From the NCBI RefSeq assembly GCF_028435365.1, contig NZ_JAGTJJ010000041.1, forward strand, positions 1-64,000: DNA of 64,000 nt. Reading direction: 5' to 3'. This DNA is from Polyangium jinanense. Its GTDB lineage: Bacteria; Myxococcota; Polyangia; Polyangiales; Polyangiaceae. The notes under the pieces were generated by a model, which worked only from the letters and a program-made list of their open reading frames with translations, was not told the origin of the DNA and searched no databases. Shown here piece by piece: positions 35,615 through 44,543 of this stretch; position 1 is the first letter of the stretch, and every line of letters begins with the position of its first letter. Position numbers and translations under genes: made by a program.

Positions 35615-37776
35615 GTCGCTTGCTTGTTTGCTGGATCGTGGTGTTCGCGCTTCTCGTGCCTGCGCATGCGCGGGCAGGCACGCCGTACAGCGTGCACTGG
35701 GAGATGCTCCAGGAGAGCAACTCTTGCGAGGATGCCCGGCTCAACGCCCCCGGCGGTGCATATTTCCACGCGAACCGGATGCCGCTCGCGACCTTCGAGG
35801 TCCCGGGCGCCTACGTGTCGATCCCGAACGGCCCGAAGAGCAACGTGGCGGAGGCTCCGTTCGACTCTGTGCTCCTCCGCATGGGCACGAACGAATTCAC
35901 CTTCGGCGTCCAGAACGCCATGGGCAACGATACCTGCGTTCACCAGCAGAATTTCGTGACCCTCGTCTCGATCCCGCTCGGGATCCAAAAGCCGCTCTTC
36001 AACGTCCGGCGTGACGGGACGGCCTTCAGCGGCAGTACGCAGGTCGGGCTCTCGCTTTCGGAGATCAATCCGCCGCTCGCGCGGGACGTCGCGAACCTGG
36101 AGGTCGAGATCGCGGCCGAGCGAAAGTGGCTCATCGAGAACGCGGCGAAGGCCGCGAACCTCGCGGAACGGCTCGACCTGCTCCAGCAGCTCGATACGGA
36201 GCTGCATGATCTCGTGTCCCGGCCGCTCGACGAGATCAGCGAGATCGACCTCGACGCGATTTTGGAGCGCTACGGAGACGTGGTCGACGAGGCCACGCGG
36301 GCCGCGCTGGAGCAGCTTCTCGCGGACCTGAAGAAGAGCGTGCAGGATTTGAAGGACGAGCTCGCGAGCCTGCTCGAACATTTCGGCGCGCAGGCGGATG
36401 CGGTGGCGGACCTCGTGACGGGGGAGGCGCGGGCGGCCGGGTTTTCGCCGGATGATCCGTTCGAGTATTCGCTGACGTCGTCGGAGGTGCCGTGGGTCGA
36501 GGTGCCCGACGTCTCGGGCGCAGCGGGGGCGTTCGAGCCGGGGAAGGATCCTTATGCGGGGTATGCGGACGCCGTGATTGAAGCGCTGTCGCAGGATGTG
36601 CAGGGCGGGAAGGTGATCCTGCGCGGGGACTTCGTGACGAACGTGCGGGCGTGGCGATCGAATACGGCGGCGATCGAGAAGGCGCTGGCCGCGCGGGTGA
36701 GTGTTTCGCAGGCGGAGACGAGCGCGTTCTTGCAGGCGCAGATTCGCGTCACGGGTTTCGTGCGGCAGTACATGGATGCGTCGGATTGGTTTCTGGATTC
36801 GCCGATCCCCGCGGATGTCCGAGCGCAGGTGGATGGCGTTCTGAAGAATGCTTTCGCCGAGATGGCGGAGCAGATGAAGGAGAGCCTCAATGTGTGGGAG
36901 GCGATCGCGCTCGGGCCGGAGCAGGGTTCCTTCATCGAGACGGTGCGGGCGTTCGCGGGGGCGATGTCGTTCGTCGGGGAAGGGGCCGCAGCTTATGCGG
37001 AGGTGATGCAGACGCTGGTGCATGCGTCGTCCCGCATTGCGATCGGGTTCGTGCCGTATGCAGGGCCGGCGCTCGATTTGTGCGAGGCGGTGACGGGGAA
37101 GCTCTTGTGTTTGCCCGGGGGGAAGGATCTGTCCACGGAGGAGCGGGTCGGCTCGGCGGTGGGCTTCGGGTTCGGGCAGATCATGAAGGCTTGGGCCGGG
37201 ATCAAGGCGGCCGGGGTCAAGCCGGGGGCGAAGATTGTCGCGGCTGGCGTGCTGAACCTCGGGGAGGAGTTTACCCAGGCGTTGCGGGCGAGTAAGATCG
37301 ACGTGTGGAAGGGTCTGCGCCATGCGGTGACGAAGCAGCCGATGGATGACTTCGAGAAGATGGCGGGGCTCTACTTGATGAAGAGCGAGGGACGGGGGAT
37401 GATTGGCGTGGGCGATGACGGGGTGCGGTCGGCGATCGGGATCCCGAAGGGAGGAAACGGCGTCCCCGAAGGTGTCGCCCAAGCACCGGACTTCCTCACG
37501 GTGACGAAGGAGAACCTGCTGGTGGTGAGCGAGGCGAAGGGCGGCGGCGTGAAGGGCCACGAGGTGGTCAGTCAACTGGCGAACGCCATGAAGAAGCTGA
37601 AGGAGCTGAACCTCGACGGCAGTGTCACGCACCTCGAGCTCATCATGAAGAAGGGGGCGAAGATGAGCAATCCGAATTATGGGGTCGTCGATGACGTCCT
37701 CGTGAGCTACTTGGACGACGCGGCCGGCAAGCCGAAGCTCATCGAAGGCCAAATCATCCGGGTGATCCAGCTATGA
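35611..37776 (+). CDS. Exported polymorphic toxin with predicted PD-(D/E)XK nuclease end
   Basis: This 721-residue protein has a Sec signal peptide (to about residue 22, AHARA) and a beta-rich N-terminal domain with two Cys (~25-145). A long helical/coiled region follows (~150-470). Then comes a pretoxin-like motif at about 480 (GFVPYAGPALDLCEAVTGK, then KDLSTEERVGSAVG), resembling the PT-TG/PT-VENN linkers of polymorphic toxins. The last ~110 residues hold P626-D627 and E641-A-K643 separated by two strands (DFLTVTKENLLVVSEAK). This matches the PD-(D/E)XK nuclease core, and further strands follow. It is overlapped at both ends by neighbours (ATGA). Delivery could be by outer-membrane exchange or another contact system; nothing in the window decides. 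Confidence 0.75.
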   Translation: MSRLLVCWIVVFALLVPAHARAGTPYSVHWEMLQESNSCEDARLNAPGGAYFHANRMPLATFEVPGAYVSIPNGPKSNVAEAPFDSVLLRMGTNEFTFGVQNAMGNDTCVHQQNFVTLVSIPLGIQKPLFNVRRDGTAFSGSTQVGLSLSEINPPLARDVANLEVEIAAERKWLIENAAKAANLAERLDLLQQLDTELHDLVSRPLDEISEIDLDAILERYGDVVDEATRAALEQLLADLKKSVQDLKDELASLLEHFGAQADAVADLVTGEARAAGFSPDDPFEYSLTSSEVPWVEVPDVSGAAGAFEPGKDPYAGYADAVIEALSQDVQGGKVILRGDFVTNVRAWRSNTAAIEKALAARVSVSQAETSAFLQAQIRVTGFVRQYMDASDWFLDSPIPADVRAQVDGVLKNAFAEMAEQMKESLNVWEAIALGPEQGSFIETVRAFAGAMSFVGEGAAAYAEVMQTLVHASSRIAIGFVPYAGPALDLCEAVTGKLLCLPGGKDLSTEERVGSAVGFGFGQIMKAWAGIKAAGVKPGAKIVAAGVLNLGEEFTQALRASKIDVWKGLRHAVTKQPMDDFEKMAGLYLMKSEGRGMIGVGDDGVRSAIGIPKGGNGVPEGVAQAPDFLTVTKENLLVVSEAKGGGVKGHEVVSQLANAMKKLKELNLDGSVTHLELIMKKGAKMSNPNYGVVDDVLVSYLDDAAGKPKLIEGQIIRVIQL

Positions 37777-38921
37777 GCTGCGACGGCCCGCACTTCTTTG
37801 CGTGGTGCGACCAAACGGCCAGGGTCGACGCCTTCGTGGCGGCCCTAGCCGCGCTCGGTGGCGATGCACTCGCGGTGTATCTGGAGGCGCGCGGTGTCGA
37901 TGAGACACACGAGTATATTTCGCTCGAGGAGGCGCGGAGGCTCGTGCGGGCCCACCTCAGCAAAGACATGGCGCAGGCGTCGTTTTATGTCGGCAGGCCG
38001 TTCCGTGTAGGGCGGTGGACCTGCAACCTGAGCGTCGACGTTCGCGGGGAGGCGTATAAGGGCTCCGTGTACCACATCCCGATGAGCATATGGGGGGATG
38101 ATCGCGATGAATTCTTTCTGCGTCGCGAGCCCCACCGCCTCGGAATGGGGCCGCATTCCGCGTCGGTCGAGGCGGCGGCCATGGCGATCGACACGGAAGG
38201 CGACGTGGAGGATCTTCTCCTCGGCCTCTGCGCGCCGGACGCAGGGCTCGTGACGTTCGGCGCGTGCTGCGATTGGTGGCCGTGGCGGGCGCCGTTGGAG
38301 AGCAACGCGACGTACCACGCCAATGCCGCAGGCGTCGCGCGCGACCTCGCCCTCTCATGGGTTCACGTCCACGACGGGTACAAGATTGGGTATATCGCGG
38401 AGCTCTCCCTCGACGAGCTCGCCGCGCGCGTCGAAACCGCCCCCGAAGGCGCGCGCATCGGGGTCGCGACCTTGGTCGACGGCGTGCGGATGCACGGCAA
38501 GGATGATGATGAAGCGAGCTTGGACGACCCCAGGCGACGCCACTTCTCCCCGCTGGCACGCAAGGGTGCGCGACCCATCGGACCCGGTGACGAGATGCTG
38601 ACCCGCGAGCAGGTCTTGCGGGCCATTGCGACGCCGCCGAGTGCGCTGCTCGAGGCCCTCGAAGCGTCGGCGGCAGCCTTGCGCGACGACGAATGGCGCG
38701 CGGCCGAGCCGCTCGCCCGGAAGGCGATCCATGCGAGGACGGAGGGGGCGCCCACGCGGGAGATCACTGTCACCGAGAGACACGAGCGCTTCATCGAGCA
38801 GCACGCCCCCTACCACGTTCGCAGGCTCCCGAATGGAGGCGTCCTCCTCGCGACGCATCCCTTCCGGACGCTCTGGCAACTCTGGTCGGATGCGCTGCGA
38901 TTGCTCGGGATTCGTACGTAG
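37773..38921 (+). CDS. Candidate immunity protein for the upstream toxin
   Basis: This 382-residue cytosolic protein has no signal peptide. It is rich in Asp/Glu and Trp/Tyr, as many immunity proteins are. A first domain (~1-225) has FYVGRPFRVGRWTCNLSVDV and a WWPWRAP segment. A second (~235-382) is mixed helix/strand. No Pfam-type immunity family was recognised. The evidence for immunity is position: the ATG overlaps the toxin stop by 4 nt, and it is the last gene of the operon, immediately after the nuclease domain. A cytosolic inhibitor fits a nuclease target. The GAG/GGAGCG microsatellite follows within 25 bp of the stop. Confidence 0.65.
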   Translation: MSCDGPHFFAWCDQTARVDAFVAALAALGGDALAVYLEARGVDETHEYISLEEARRLVRAHLSKDMAQASFYVGRPFRVGRWTCNLSVDVRGEAYKGSVYHIPMSIWGDDRDEFFLRREPHRLGMGPHSASVEAAAMAIDTEGDVEDLLLGLCAPDAGLVTFGACCDWWPWRAPLESNATYHANAAGVARDLALSWVHVHDGYKIGYIAELSLDELAARVETAPEGARIGVATLVDGVRMHGKDDDEASLDDPRRRHFSPLARKGARPIGPGDEMLTREQVLRAIATPPSALLEALEASAAALRDDEWRAAEPLARKAIHARTEGAPTREITVTERHERFIEQHAPYHVRRLPNGGVLLATHPFRTLWQLWSDALRLLGIRT

Positions 38922-38945
38922 GGAGGGGAGTGGGAGAGGAAGCAG

Positions 38946-39040
38946 GAGCGGGAGCGGGAGCGGAAGCGGGAGCGGGAGCGGGAGCGGGAGCGGGAGCGGG
39001 AGCGGGAGCGGGAGCGGGAGCGGGAGCGGGAGCGGGAGCG
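38946..39040. repeat. GGGAGC hexanucleotide microsatellite
   Basis: About 16 tandem GAGCGG units, one of them AAGCGG, fill the space between the immunity gene and the ECF sigma gene, ending right at the sigma stop codon (39041-39043). A longer array of the complementary hexamers lies at 40364-40545, in inverted orientation. Confidence 0.95.
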
Positions 39041-39577
39041 TCAGACGGGGGCGCAGTGCGCGAGGCGGTTCCGGGCCAGTTGCAGGCGGGCGTAGGCGGT
39101 CTTCAGCCGGATCCCGAGCGTGCGGGCAATCTCCGGCATCGAGCGGCCTTCGATTTCGTAAGCGACGAGCACGGGGGCGAGCTTTGCCCCGAGCTTTGGG
39201 AGGGCCCTCCAGAGGAGGCGGGTCGCGTCCATGGCCTGCGTCACCTGCGGATGGACCGCGGGCTCGGGCAGCTCGGCGACGAACGCCTCCGTCCGGTGCC
39301 GCGCGAGCTTGCAATGGTTCGCGGCGATATAACCGGCGACCGTGTAGAGCCACGCTCGCGCCTGCCTGTCCCAAACCATGGAGTCACGCCGTCGCCACGC
39401 GACCACGAAGACCTCCTGCGTGAGGTCGTCCGCTTCCCGCTCCGGGACGCCACGCTTGAGGAGGACGGAACGAACGAAGCCCCAGCATTCGCGGTAAAAC
39501 TGCGCGAAGGATGCCTCCGGGGAGGGAAAGGTTACCGGTTTCTTGGCGGATTCAGGGCAGACCTCTAGATTGGTCAC
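39041..39577 (-). CDS. ECF-type RNA polymerase sigma factor
   Basis: This protein of about 178 residues has a sigma-70 region 2 (FVRSVLLKRGVPEREADDLT, then QEVFVVAWRRRD and AWLYTVAGYIAANHCK) and region 4 (VLVAYEIEGRSMPEIARTLG, then TAYARLQLARNRL). Region 1 and region 3 are absent, as in ECF factors. It recruits RNA polymerase to a specific regulon. No anti-sigma gene adjoins it; the four-helix-bundle gene upstream is separate. GTG 39577 is chosen (GGAG about 10 nt upstream) over TTG 39685, which would add an Arg/Lys-rich leader. The coding end is bordered directly by the hexanucleotide array. Confidence 0.85.
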   Translation of the reverse strand: MTNLEVCPESAKKPVTFPSPEASFAQFYRECWGFVRSVLLKRGVPEREADDLTQEVFVVAWRRRDSMVWDRQARAWLYTVAGYIAANHCKLARHRTEAFVAELPEPAVHPQVTQAMDATRLLWRALPKLGAKLAPVLVAYEIEGRSMPEIARTLGIRLKTAYARLQLARNRLAHCAPV

Positions 39578-39782
39578 AGCTTGTGAACTCCAGTCGAGTT
39601 GGGGTTTGCGGGTCAGACGCCGGTCGGTGTTCCTGCACCGGCTGGCGTCGCTTGCTTTTGTCTCATGAATCGTGGGGGAAGGCAATCACGAAAGGTGGAG
39701 ATTGGTTCGTCGGGGGAGAACCTGCGATCCATAGGGAATAGGACGAGGAGCACCGCAATGGGGGCTGTGATCCCGGCGGAAC

Positions 39783-39815
39783 GGGCGGGCCGCCCGTGGA
39801 GAGGACGGCCCGCCC
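39783..39815 (-). terminator. Strong GC hairpin after the four-helix-bundle gene
   Basis: GGGCGGGCCG (39783-39792) pairs perfectly with CGGCCCGCCC (39806-39815). It lies 7 bp beyond the stop of the leftward gene ending at 39822. No T-run follows on that strand, so it may need Rho. Confidence 0.5.
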
Positions 39816-39821
39816 TTCGTT

Positions 39822-40151
39822 TCACGATGCGCGGCGGTAGACGAGGCGGCCGAGGGTGGCGATGACGTGGTCCATTCGGTCGAGCGCGCGTCCATCGACG
39901 CTACCGATATAACGCATGGCCTGGGCGACTTGGACGCATGCCAGCACCTCCCGTGCCGAGCCGAGGGCGGAGGCGTAGCGCTGCCGCTTCGTACCGGCGT
40001 GATTGCCCATTCCCTCGGCGAGATTCAAGGCGACGCTATGCATGGCCCTGCGCAGTTGCCGAGCCAGGTCCGAGTCCCTCCGTTCGATCTGCTCCGCAAT
40101 ACCGGCCGCGTCCCCGGCCATGGCCAAGACGACCTCGTAGATTCGCAACAC
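39822..40151 (-). CDS. Four-helix-bundle protein (S23/TIGR02436 type)
   Basis: This 109-residue protein has the S23 family pattern (QIERRDSDLARQLRRAMHSV, then ALNLAEGMGNHAGTKRQRYASALGSARE). The family includes intervening-sequence proteins of 23S rRNA genes and Avd-like proteins of diversity-generating retroelements, and it binds nucleic acid or forms pentamers. GGAAGGAGG lies 7 nt before the GTG at 40151, which fixes this start over the longer ORF. No reverse transcriptase or rRNA gene is nearby. It sits with the sigma gene between the two inverted hexanucleotide arrays. Confidence 0.8.
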   Translation of the reverse strand: MLRIYEVVLAMAGDAAGIAEQIERRDSDLARQLRRAMHSVALNLAEGMGNHAGTKRQRYASALGSAREVLACVQVAQAMRYIGSVDGRALDRMDHVIATLGRLVYRRAS

Positions 40152-40363
40152 GACGAAACCTCCTTCCCGACGACCCGTTCGCCGGGACCCTGGTCCCGCA
40201 CCGTCGCGCGCAGGTCTCTGCAAGACTGCGAAGCACCGCGCGGAGCCACCCGCAGCCACGCGAAGCGTGGCGAGGATGGCGAGCACGGCCTGGTCTTGCA
40301 GAGACCGAGCACGACGGTAAGCTCGCCGTCCCCGAGCGGGCTCCCCTGCGTCCCCGTCGCCCT

Positions 40364-40545
40364 CGCTCCCGCTTCCGCTCCCGCTTCCGCTTCCGCTTCC
40401 GCTCCCGCTCCCGCTCCCGCTCCCGCTCCCGCTCCCGCTCCCGCTCCCGCTCCCGCTCCCGCTCCCGCTTCCGCTTCCGCTTCCGCTCCCGCTCCCGCTT
40501 CCGCTCCCGCTCCCGCTCCCGCTTCCGCTCCCGCTCCCGCTCCCG
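40364..40545. repeat. GCTCCC/GCTTCC hexanucleotide microsatellite
   Basis: About 30 tandem hexamers, mostly GCTCCC with interspersed GCTTCC, occupy 182 bp upstream of the methyltransferase gene. They end about 40 bp before its ATG. The array is inverted relative to the one at 38946-39040. The rest of the 433-bp gap (40152-40363) shows no gene. Confidence 0.95.
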
Positions 40546-40584
40546 TTTCCGCCTCCTCGTCCCCCGTGCTATCCCCGCCCCGCG

Positions 40585-41334
40585 ATGCGTCGCAGGACCC
40601 CTCATGCCATCCAGGTCGAGCTCGCGCAGAAGCGGCTCCTCGCCCGGCTCGCCGGCCTCGATCACGCCGCGATCGTCCGCGTGCTCGGCCCCTTCCTCAC
40701 GCCCGAACGACAGGCCCGCTTCGACGCGGTCTTCTCCTCGCGCCTCGGCTCCGTCACCGTCCTGATGGACGCGCCGTACGACCCGCACAACGGCGCCGCC
40801 GTCCTCCGGTCCTGTGACGCGTTCGGCGTCCAGCGCCTCCACGTCGTCGAGCGCGGCGGCATCTCGTTCCTCGCGGCCCGCCAGGTCGCGCGTGGCTCCG
40901 AGCAGTGGGTCCACGTCCGCACGTACCCGACGAGCCAAGCGGCGCTCGACGTCCTCGCCGTCTCCGGCCACGAGCTCGTCGCGACGCATCCGCAAGGTGA
41001 GCTCGCGCCCGAGGATCTTCGTTCGATCCCGAAGGTCTGCCTCGTGCTCGGCAACGAGCGCGACGGCATCCACCAGGAGCTCGTCGCCGCCTGCAAGCGC
41101 AGCGTCCGCGTCCCCATGCGTGGCTTCGTCGAGAGCCTCAACGTGAGCGTCACCGGCGCGATCCTCCTCCAGCATGCGACCTCGGGCCGGCCCGGCGATC
41201 TCTCCGAGGACGAGCAACGCGCGCTCCAGGCCCGCGCGATGATCCTCACGATCGACCACGCCGCCGAGATCCTCCTCGCGAACGGGATTTCACTCGGAGA
41301 GGACGCGCTCGGGTTCGAAGAAGCGGCGGGCTGA
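40585..41334 (+). CDS. TrmH/SpoU-family RNA 2'-O-methyltransferase
   Basis: This 249-residue SPOUT methyltransferase has the three SpoU motifs: motif 1 DPHNGAAVLRSCDAFG, motif 2 VLGNERDGI, and motif 3 PMRGFVESLNVSVTGAIL. The trefoil-knot fold uses SAM to methylate a ribose 2'-OH, in TrmH usually G18 of tRNA. The family also includes rRNA methylases, so the target is not certain. An N-terminal helical extension of about 40 residues (RRRTPHAIQVELAQKRLLAR) precedes the domain, as in TrmH. The upstream region is dominated by the hexanucleotide repeat, and TATCCC lies 9 nt before the ATG. Confidence 0.88.
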   Translation: MRRRTPHAIQVELAQKRLLARLAGLDHAAIVRVLGPFLTPERQARFDAVFSSRLGSVTVLMDAPYDPHNGAAVLRSCDAFGVQRLHVVERGGISFLAARQVARGSEQWVHVRTYPTSQAALDVLAVSGHELVATHPQGELAPEDLRSIPKVCLVLGNERDGIHQELVAACKRSVRVPMRGFVESLNVSVTGAILLQHATSGRPGDLSEDEQRALQARAMILTIDHAAEILLANGISLGEDALGFEEAAG

Positions 41335-41357
41335 CGCGCGGGAAATTTCCGCCTCGC

Positions 41358-41386
41358 TTGCCCCTTCCGGCGAAAGTCGATAGCCT
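41358..41386 (+). promoter_or_regulatory. Candidate promoter TTGCCC-17-TAGCCT
   Basis: TTGCCC (41358-41363) and TAGCCT (41381-41386) are 17 bp apart, upstream of the TTG start at 41401 of the kinase operon. The -10 box ends 14 nt before the start codon. Confidence 0.35.
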
Positions 41387-41400
41387 CTCCGGAACGACGA

Positions 41401-43464
41401 TTGTCGGCTGCTTTCGATCGTCCGGGAGTCCTCGTGCCTGCTCCGCCTGCGCCGCCGAAACCGCCTGCGCCGCCTCGCGCGGCTCCCCCTGCGCCCGGCG
41501 CGATCGCGCGCCCTTCCGCGCCGCCTCCCAGGCCGGCCGCCGGAACGGTGCCGATGCCCGTGCACCCCGGCCCCGCGGCAAACCCCGCGCCGTCGCCGCC
41601 CGTGTTCGCAGACGCGCCCATGCCCTCCGCCGTCGCGACGGTGCCGTTCCCGAGCCCCATCGACGCGGCCGCGCCCGCCGCGCCTCCGCAACCGCGCCCT
41701 GCCGCCGGTGCGCCCGCGCCGCGTCCCGCCGCCGGTGCGCCGGCCGTGCCCGAAGGCGTCGGCGAAGCGGTGAACCCGCAGCAAGGTGATCTCCAGCCCG
41801 GCCTCGTGATCCAGAGCCGCTATCGCATCGAGAAGCTCATCGGTCGCGGCGGCATGGGCGCGGTGTACGCGGTTCGTCACCTCAACACGGGCGAGATCTG
41901 CGCGCTCAAGCTCCTGCATCCGTCGGTCGCGAACAACCCCGGCGCCGTCGAGCGCTTCCGCACCGAGGCGCGCGCGCCCGTCAGCATCGGCAGCGAGCAC
42001 GTCGTGCGCGTGATCGACGCCGATGTCGCGCCCGAGATCGGCGGCGTGCCGTTCATCGTGATGGAGCTCCTCAAGGGCCGCGATCTCGGCTCGGAGCTCA
42101 AGCAACGCGGCGCGCTGCCCGCGGGCGAGGTCGTCGTGTACCTGAAGCAGGTCGCGCGCGTCCTCGACAAGGCGCACGCGCTCGGCATCGTGCACCGCGA
42201 TCTCAAGCCGGCGAACCTCATCGTCACGCAACGCGAGGACGGCACGCCGCTCGTGAAGATCCTCGACTTCGGCATCGCGAAGCTCGTCGATCAGAGCGAC
42301 GCGAAAGAGCTCACGCAGGACGGCGCGATCTTCGGCACGCCCTGGTACATGTCGCCCGAGCAGGCCCGCGGGCACGCCTCGAAGGTCGGCCCCGCCGCGG
42401 ATCTCTGGGCGCTCGGGCTCATCGCGTATCGCCTGCTCACCGGGAAAAACTACTGGTCCGCCGAGGGCATGGCCGCGCTCATCGGGCAGATCCTTTACGA
42501 GCCGATGGTCCCGCCGAGCACGATGTCGCCGCACCTCGGGCCACGCTTCGACGCGTGGTTTTCCCGAGCCTGCGCGCGTGAGGCCGAGCAGCGGTATTCG
42601 AACGCGACCGAGCAGATCCTGGCGCTCGCGCAAGCGCTGCAGGTGAACTACGCGGCGCAGCCGACGAACCTCGACATGCCGAACCCGGCGGACCTCTCCG
42701 CCTCGGCGCAGGTGCGTCAAGCGCTGCAAGGCGTGCCGATGTACGGCATGAGCGTGGCGGGAGGCTCGATCCCGCCGGGCATGCCCATCCCGGGGACGAG
42801 CATTCCGGCCGCCGGTCTCTCGCAAGCGGGCATGCCGCTGCCGCCCGGCGTGAACCCCGCGGCGATCTCGCACGCGGGCGCCACGGCCGCGCAGCTCGCG
42901 GCGATGGGCATGTCGCAGTCGGGCGCGCCGATCCCGCGCATGACGATCCCGCCGGGGACGACGGGCGCGCCGCTCTACTCGACGCAGGCCCCCGCGACGC
43001 CGGTCGCGAAGCCGAAGCTCGGCGCCATCGTCGCGGGCGCCTTCCTCGCGTTCGGCGTCGCAGGCGCGGTTGGGCTCTTCCTCTTGCTGAACGGCAAAGG
43101 CGCGCAGAACCCGGCTCCCGCCGTGCAGGCGACCGCGGCGCAGACCGCGGCACCAACGGCTGAACCCGCGCCGCCGCCGGTCGCGCCGCCTCCCGCGCCC
43201 ACGCCCACGCCCACGACCGAGCCAGCGGCCACAGCCGCGCCAACGGCCGAGCCTGCGCCGACGGCCGAGCCCGACGATCTGGAGATCGAACCCGCGACCA
43301 CGGCCGAACCCTCGGCCGCGGCCACGGCCGCGCCCACGACGACGGCGACGACCAAGTCCACGGCCGGCGCGGTGGCCGCCACCACGGCGACGACGAAGAC
43401 GGGCACCGTAAAACCGAAGGCTTCTAGTACCGTCGCGCCGAAGGTCGGTAACATCAAGTTCTGA
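41401..43464 (+). CDS. Transmembrane Ser/Thr protein kinase (PknB type)
   Basis: This 687-residue protein has a Pro/Ala-rich disordered N-terminus (1-130) and a Hanks-type kinase domain (~141-400). The domain has GRGGMGAVY, the VAIK-type Lys near 170, HRDLKPAN (D267), DFG (D289) and MSPEQARG, so all catalytic residues are present. A linker with PG/PM-rich repeats (~430-530), one membrane helix (~540-563) and a Thr/Ala/Pro-rich extracytoplasmic tail to the end follow. It phosphorylates Ser/Thr in signalling. The TTG start at 41401 is the only upstream start before the Pro-rich region and is uncertain. The stop shares one base with the next ATG, so it is co-translated with the TPR/PEGA protein, a likely partner. 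Confidence 0.88.
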   Translation: MSAAFDRPGVLVPAPPAPPKPPAPPRAAPPAPGAIARPSAPPPRPAAGTVPMPVHPGPAANPAPSPPVFADAPMPSAVATVPFPSPIDAAAPAAPPQPRPAAGAPAPRPAAGAPAVPEGVGEAVNPQQGDLQPGLVIQSRYRIEKLIGRGGMGAVYAVRHLNTGEICALKLLHPSVANNPGAVERFRTEARAPVSIGSEHVVRVIDADVAPEIGGVPFIVMELLKGRDLGSELKQRGALPAGEVVVYLKQVARVLDKAHALGIVHRDLKPANLIVTQREDGTPLVKILDFGIAKLVDQSDAKELTQDGAIFGTPWYMSPEQARGHASKVGPAADLWALGLIAYRLLTGKNYWSAEGMAALIGQILYEPMVPPSTMSPHLGPRFDAWFSRACAREAEQRYSNATEQILALAQALQVNYAAQPTNLDMPNPADLSASAQVRQALQGVPMYGMSVAGGSIPPGMPIPGTSIPAAGLSQAGMPLPPGVNPAAISHAGATAAQLAAMGMSQSGAPIPRMTIPPGTTGAPLYSTQAPATPVAKPKLGAIVAGAFLAFGVAGAVGLFLLLNGKGAQNPAPAVQATAAQTAAPTAEPAPPPVAPPPAPTPTPTTEPAATAAPTAEPAPTAEPDDLEIEPATTAEPSAAATAAPTTTATTKSTAGAVAATTATTKTGTVKPKASSTVAPKVGNIKF

Positions 43465-44543
43465 TGAACGAGCTCTGCCGGCGTTCACTCGCCTTTGCCT
43501 TCGTCGCCTTCGTTGGTCTCGCCGCGCCCTCGCTCTCGCGGGCGGCCGATGCGCAGACGTCGCAGGCCCAGATCCAGCTCGCGCGCCAGGCCGCGTCGGA
43601 GGGGCTCGCCGCGTATCGCGCGGGCCAGTTCGACAAGGCGCTGAACCTCTTCGAGCAGGCGAAGGCGCTTTATCCGAGCGCGCAGATCGTCCGCATGATC
43701 GGCTACTCGCTGCTCGCGCTCGAGAAATGGATGCCCGCGGCCGAGGCCATGGAAGCCGCGCTCGTCTCGGACGTCGCGCCCCTGTCCGACGAGGACAAGA
43801 CCGACGTCAAGGAGCAGCTCGCGAAGGCGATGGCGCACATCGGCGTGCTCAACGTGACGTCGAAGGTGCCCGGCGCGAAGCTCGTGGTCGACGATCAGCC
43901 GGCCGCGAATCTGCCGCTCGCAAAGCCTGTGTGGCTCTCGCCCGGCAAGCACAAGATCGTCGTGAGCGCGCCGGATCACGAGGACGAGGTGCAGGAGATC
44001 GAGCTCGAAGGCGGCAAACCCCTCGAGCTCTCGATCGATCCGAAGGAGCTCAAAAAAGAGGCGCCGCCGCCGCCACCTCCTCCGCCGCCGCCTCCGCCCG
44101 CGCGGAAGAACTGGATCCCGCAGCAACGCCTGATCGGGCTTGTGGCGACGGGCGTGGGCGCGGGGCTCGGGCTCGGTACGCTCGGCGCGAGCCTCGCGTC
44201 GATCCACCTGCGCAACAACGTCGCGCGCGACATCCAGATCCACGAGCGGATGTACGGGACGAACTGCAGCCGCGGGGACGTCTCGTTCTGTCAGCTCGAT
44301 CGTGATCTCATCGCGGCGGACGGGCGCGATGCGAACACGATGCGTGATCTCAGCGTGGGCCTCGGCATCAGCGCGCTCGTGCTCGGCGCCGGAGGCATCG
44401 TGCTGACGATCTTCGCGGTGCCGGAAGAGCCCGCGAAGCCCAAGGATGAAGCTCCGCCCACAGCTCAAAAAGGCGCGGGCATCCGCTCGTTCGCCTGCGG
44501 TCCGCTCGGCGGTTTCGGCGTCTCATGCGCAGGCACGTTCTGA
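43464..44543 (+). CDS. Exported TPR and PEGA-domain protein
   Basis: This 359-residue protein has a signal peptide (to about residue 27, SRA-AD), TPR-like helices (~35-115), and a PEGA domain (VTSKVPGAKLVVDDQPAANL, then LSPGKHKIVVSAPDHED; ~125-195). A polyproline stretch (12 Pro in a row) and two hydrophobic helices near 225 and 300 follow. PEGA domains are thought to bind surface structures or cell wall. This layout is common behind myxobacterial Ser/Thr kinases. It overlaps the kinase stop by one base and the next gene by 19 bp, so the three genes form one operon. Confidence 0.85.
   Translation: MNELCRRSLAFAFVAFVGLAAPSLSRAADAQTSQAQIQLARQAASEGLAAYRAGQFDKALNLFEQAKALYPSAQIVRMIGYSLLALEKWMPAAEAMEAALVSDVAPLSDEDKTDVKEQLAKAMAHIGVLNVTSKVPGAKLVVDDQPAANLPLAKPVWLSPGKHKIVVSAPDHEDEVQEIELEGGKPLELSIDPKELKKEAPPPPPPPPPPPPARKNWIPQQRLIGLVATGVGAGLGLGTLGASLASIHLRNNVARDIQIHERMYGTNCSRGDVSFCQLDRDLIAADGRDANTMRDLSVGLGISALVLGAGGIVLTIFAVPEEPAKPKDEAPPTAQKGAGIRSFACGPLGGFGVSCAGTF

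Noticed and set aside
38626..39423. Frames through the hexanucleotide repeat giving Gly-Ser or Pro-Leu polymers
   Set aside because: They are products of the microsatellite read in different frames; they overlap the immunity and sigma genes and lack a start signal.
39822..40151. Avd protein of a diversity-generating retroelement
   Set aside because: The fold family fits, but no reverse transcriptase, template repeat or variable repeat was found nearby.
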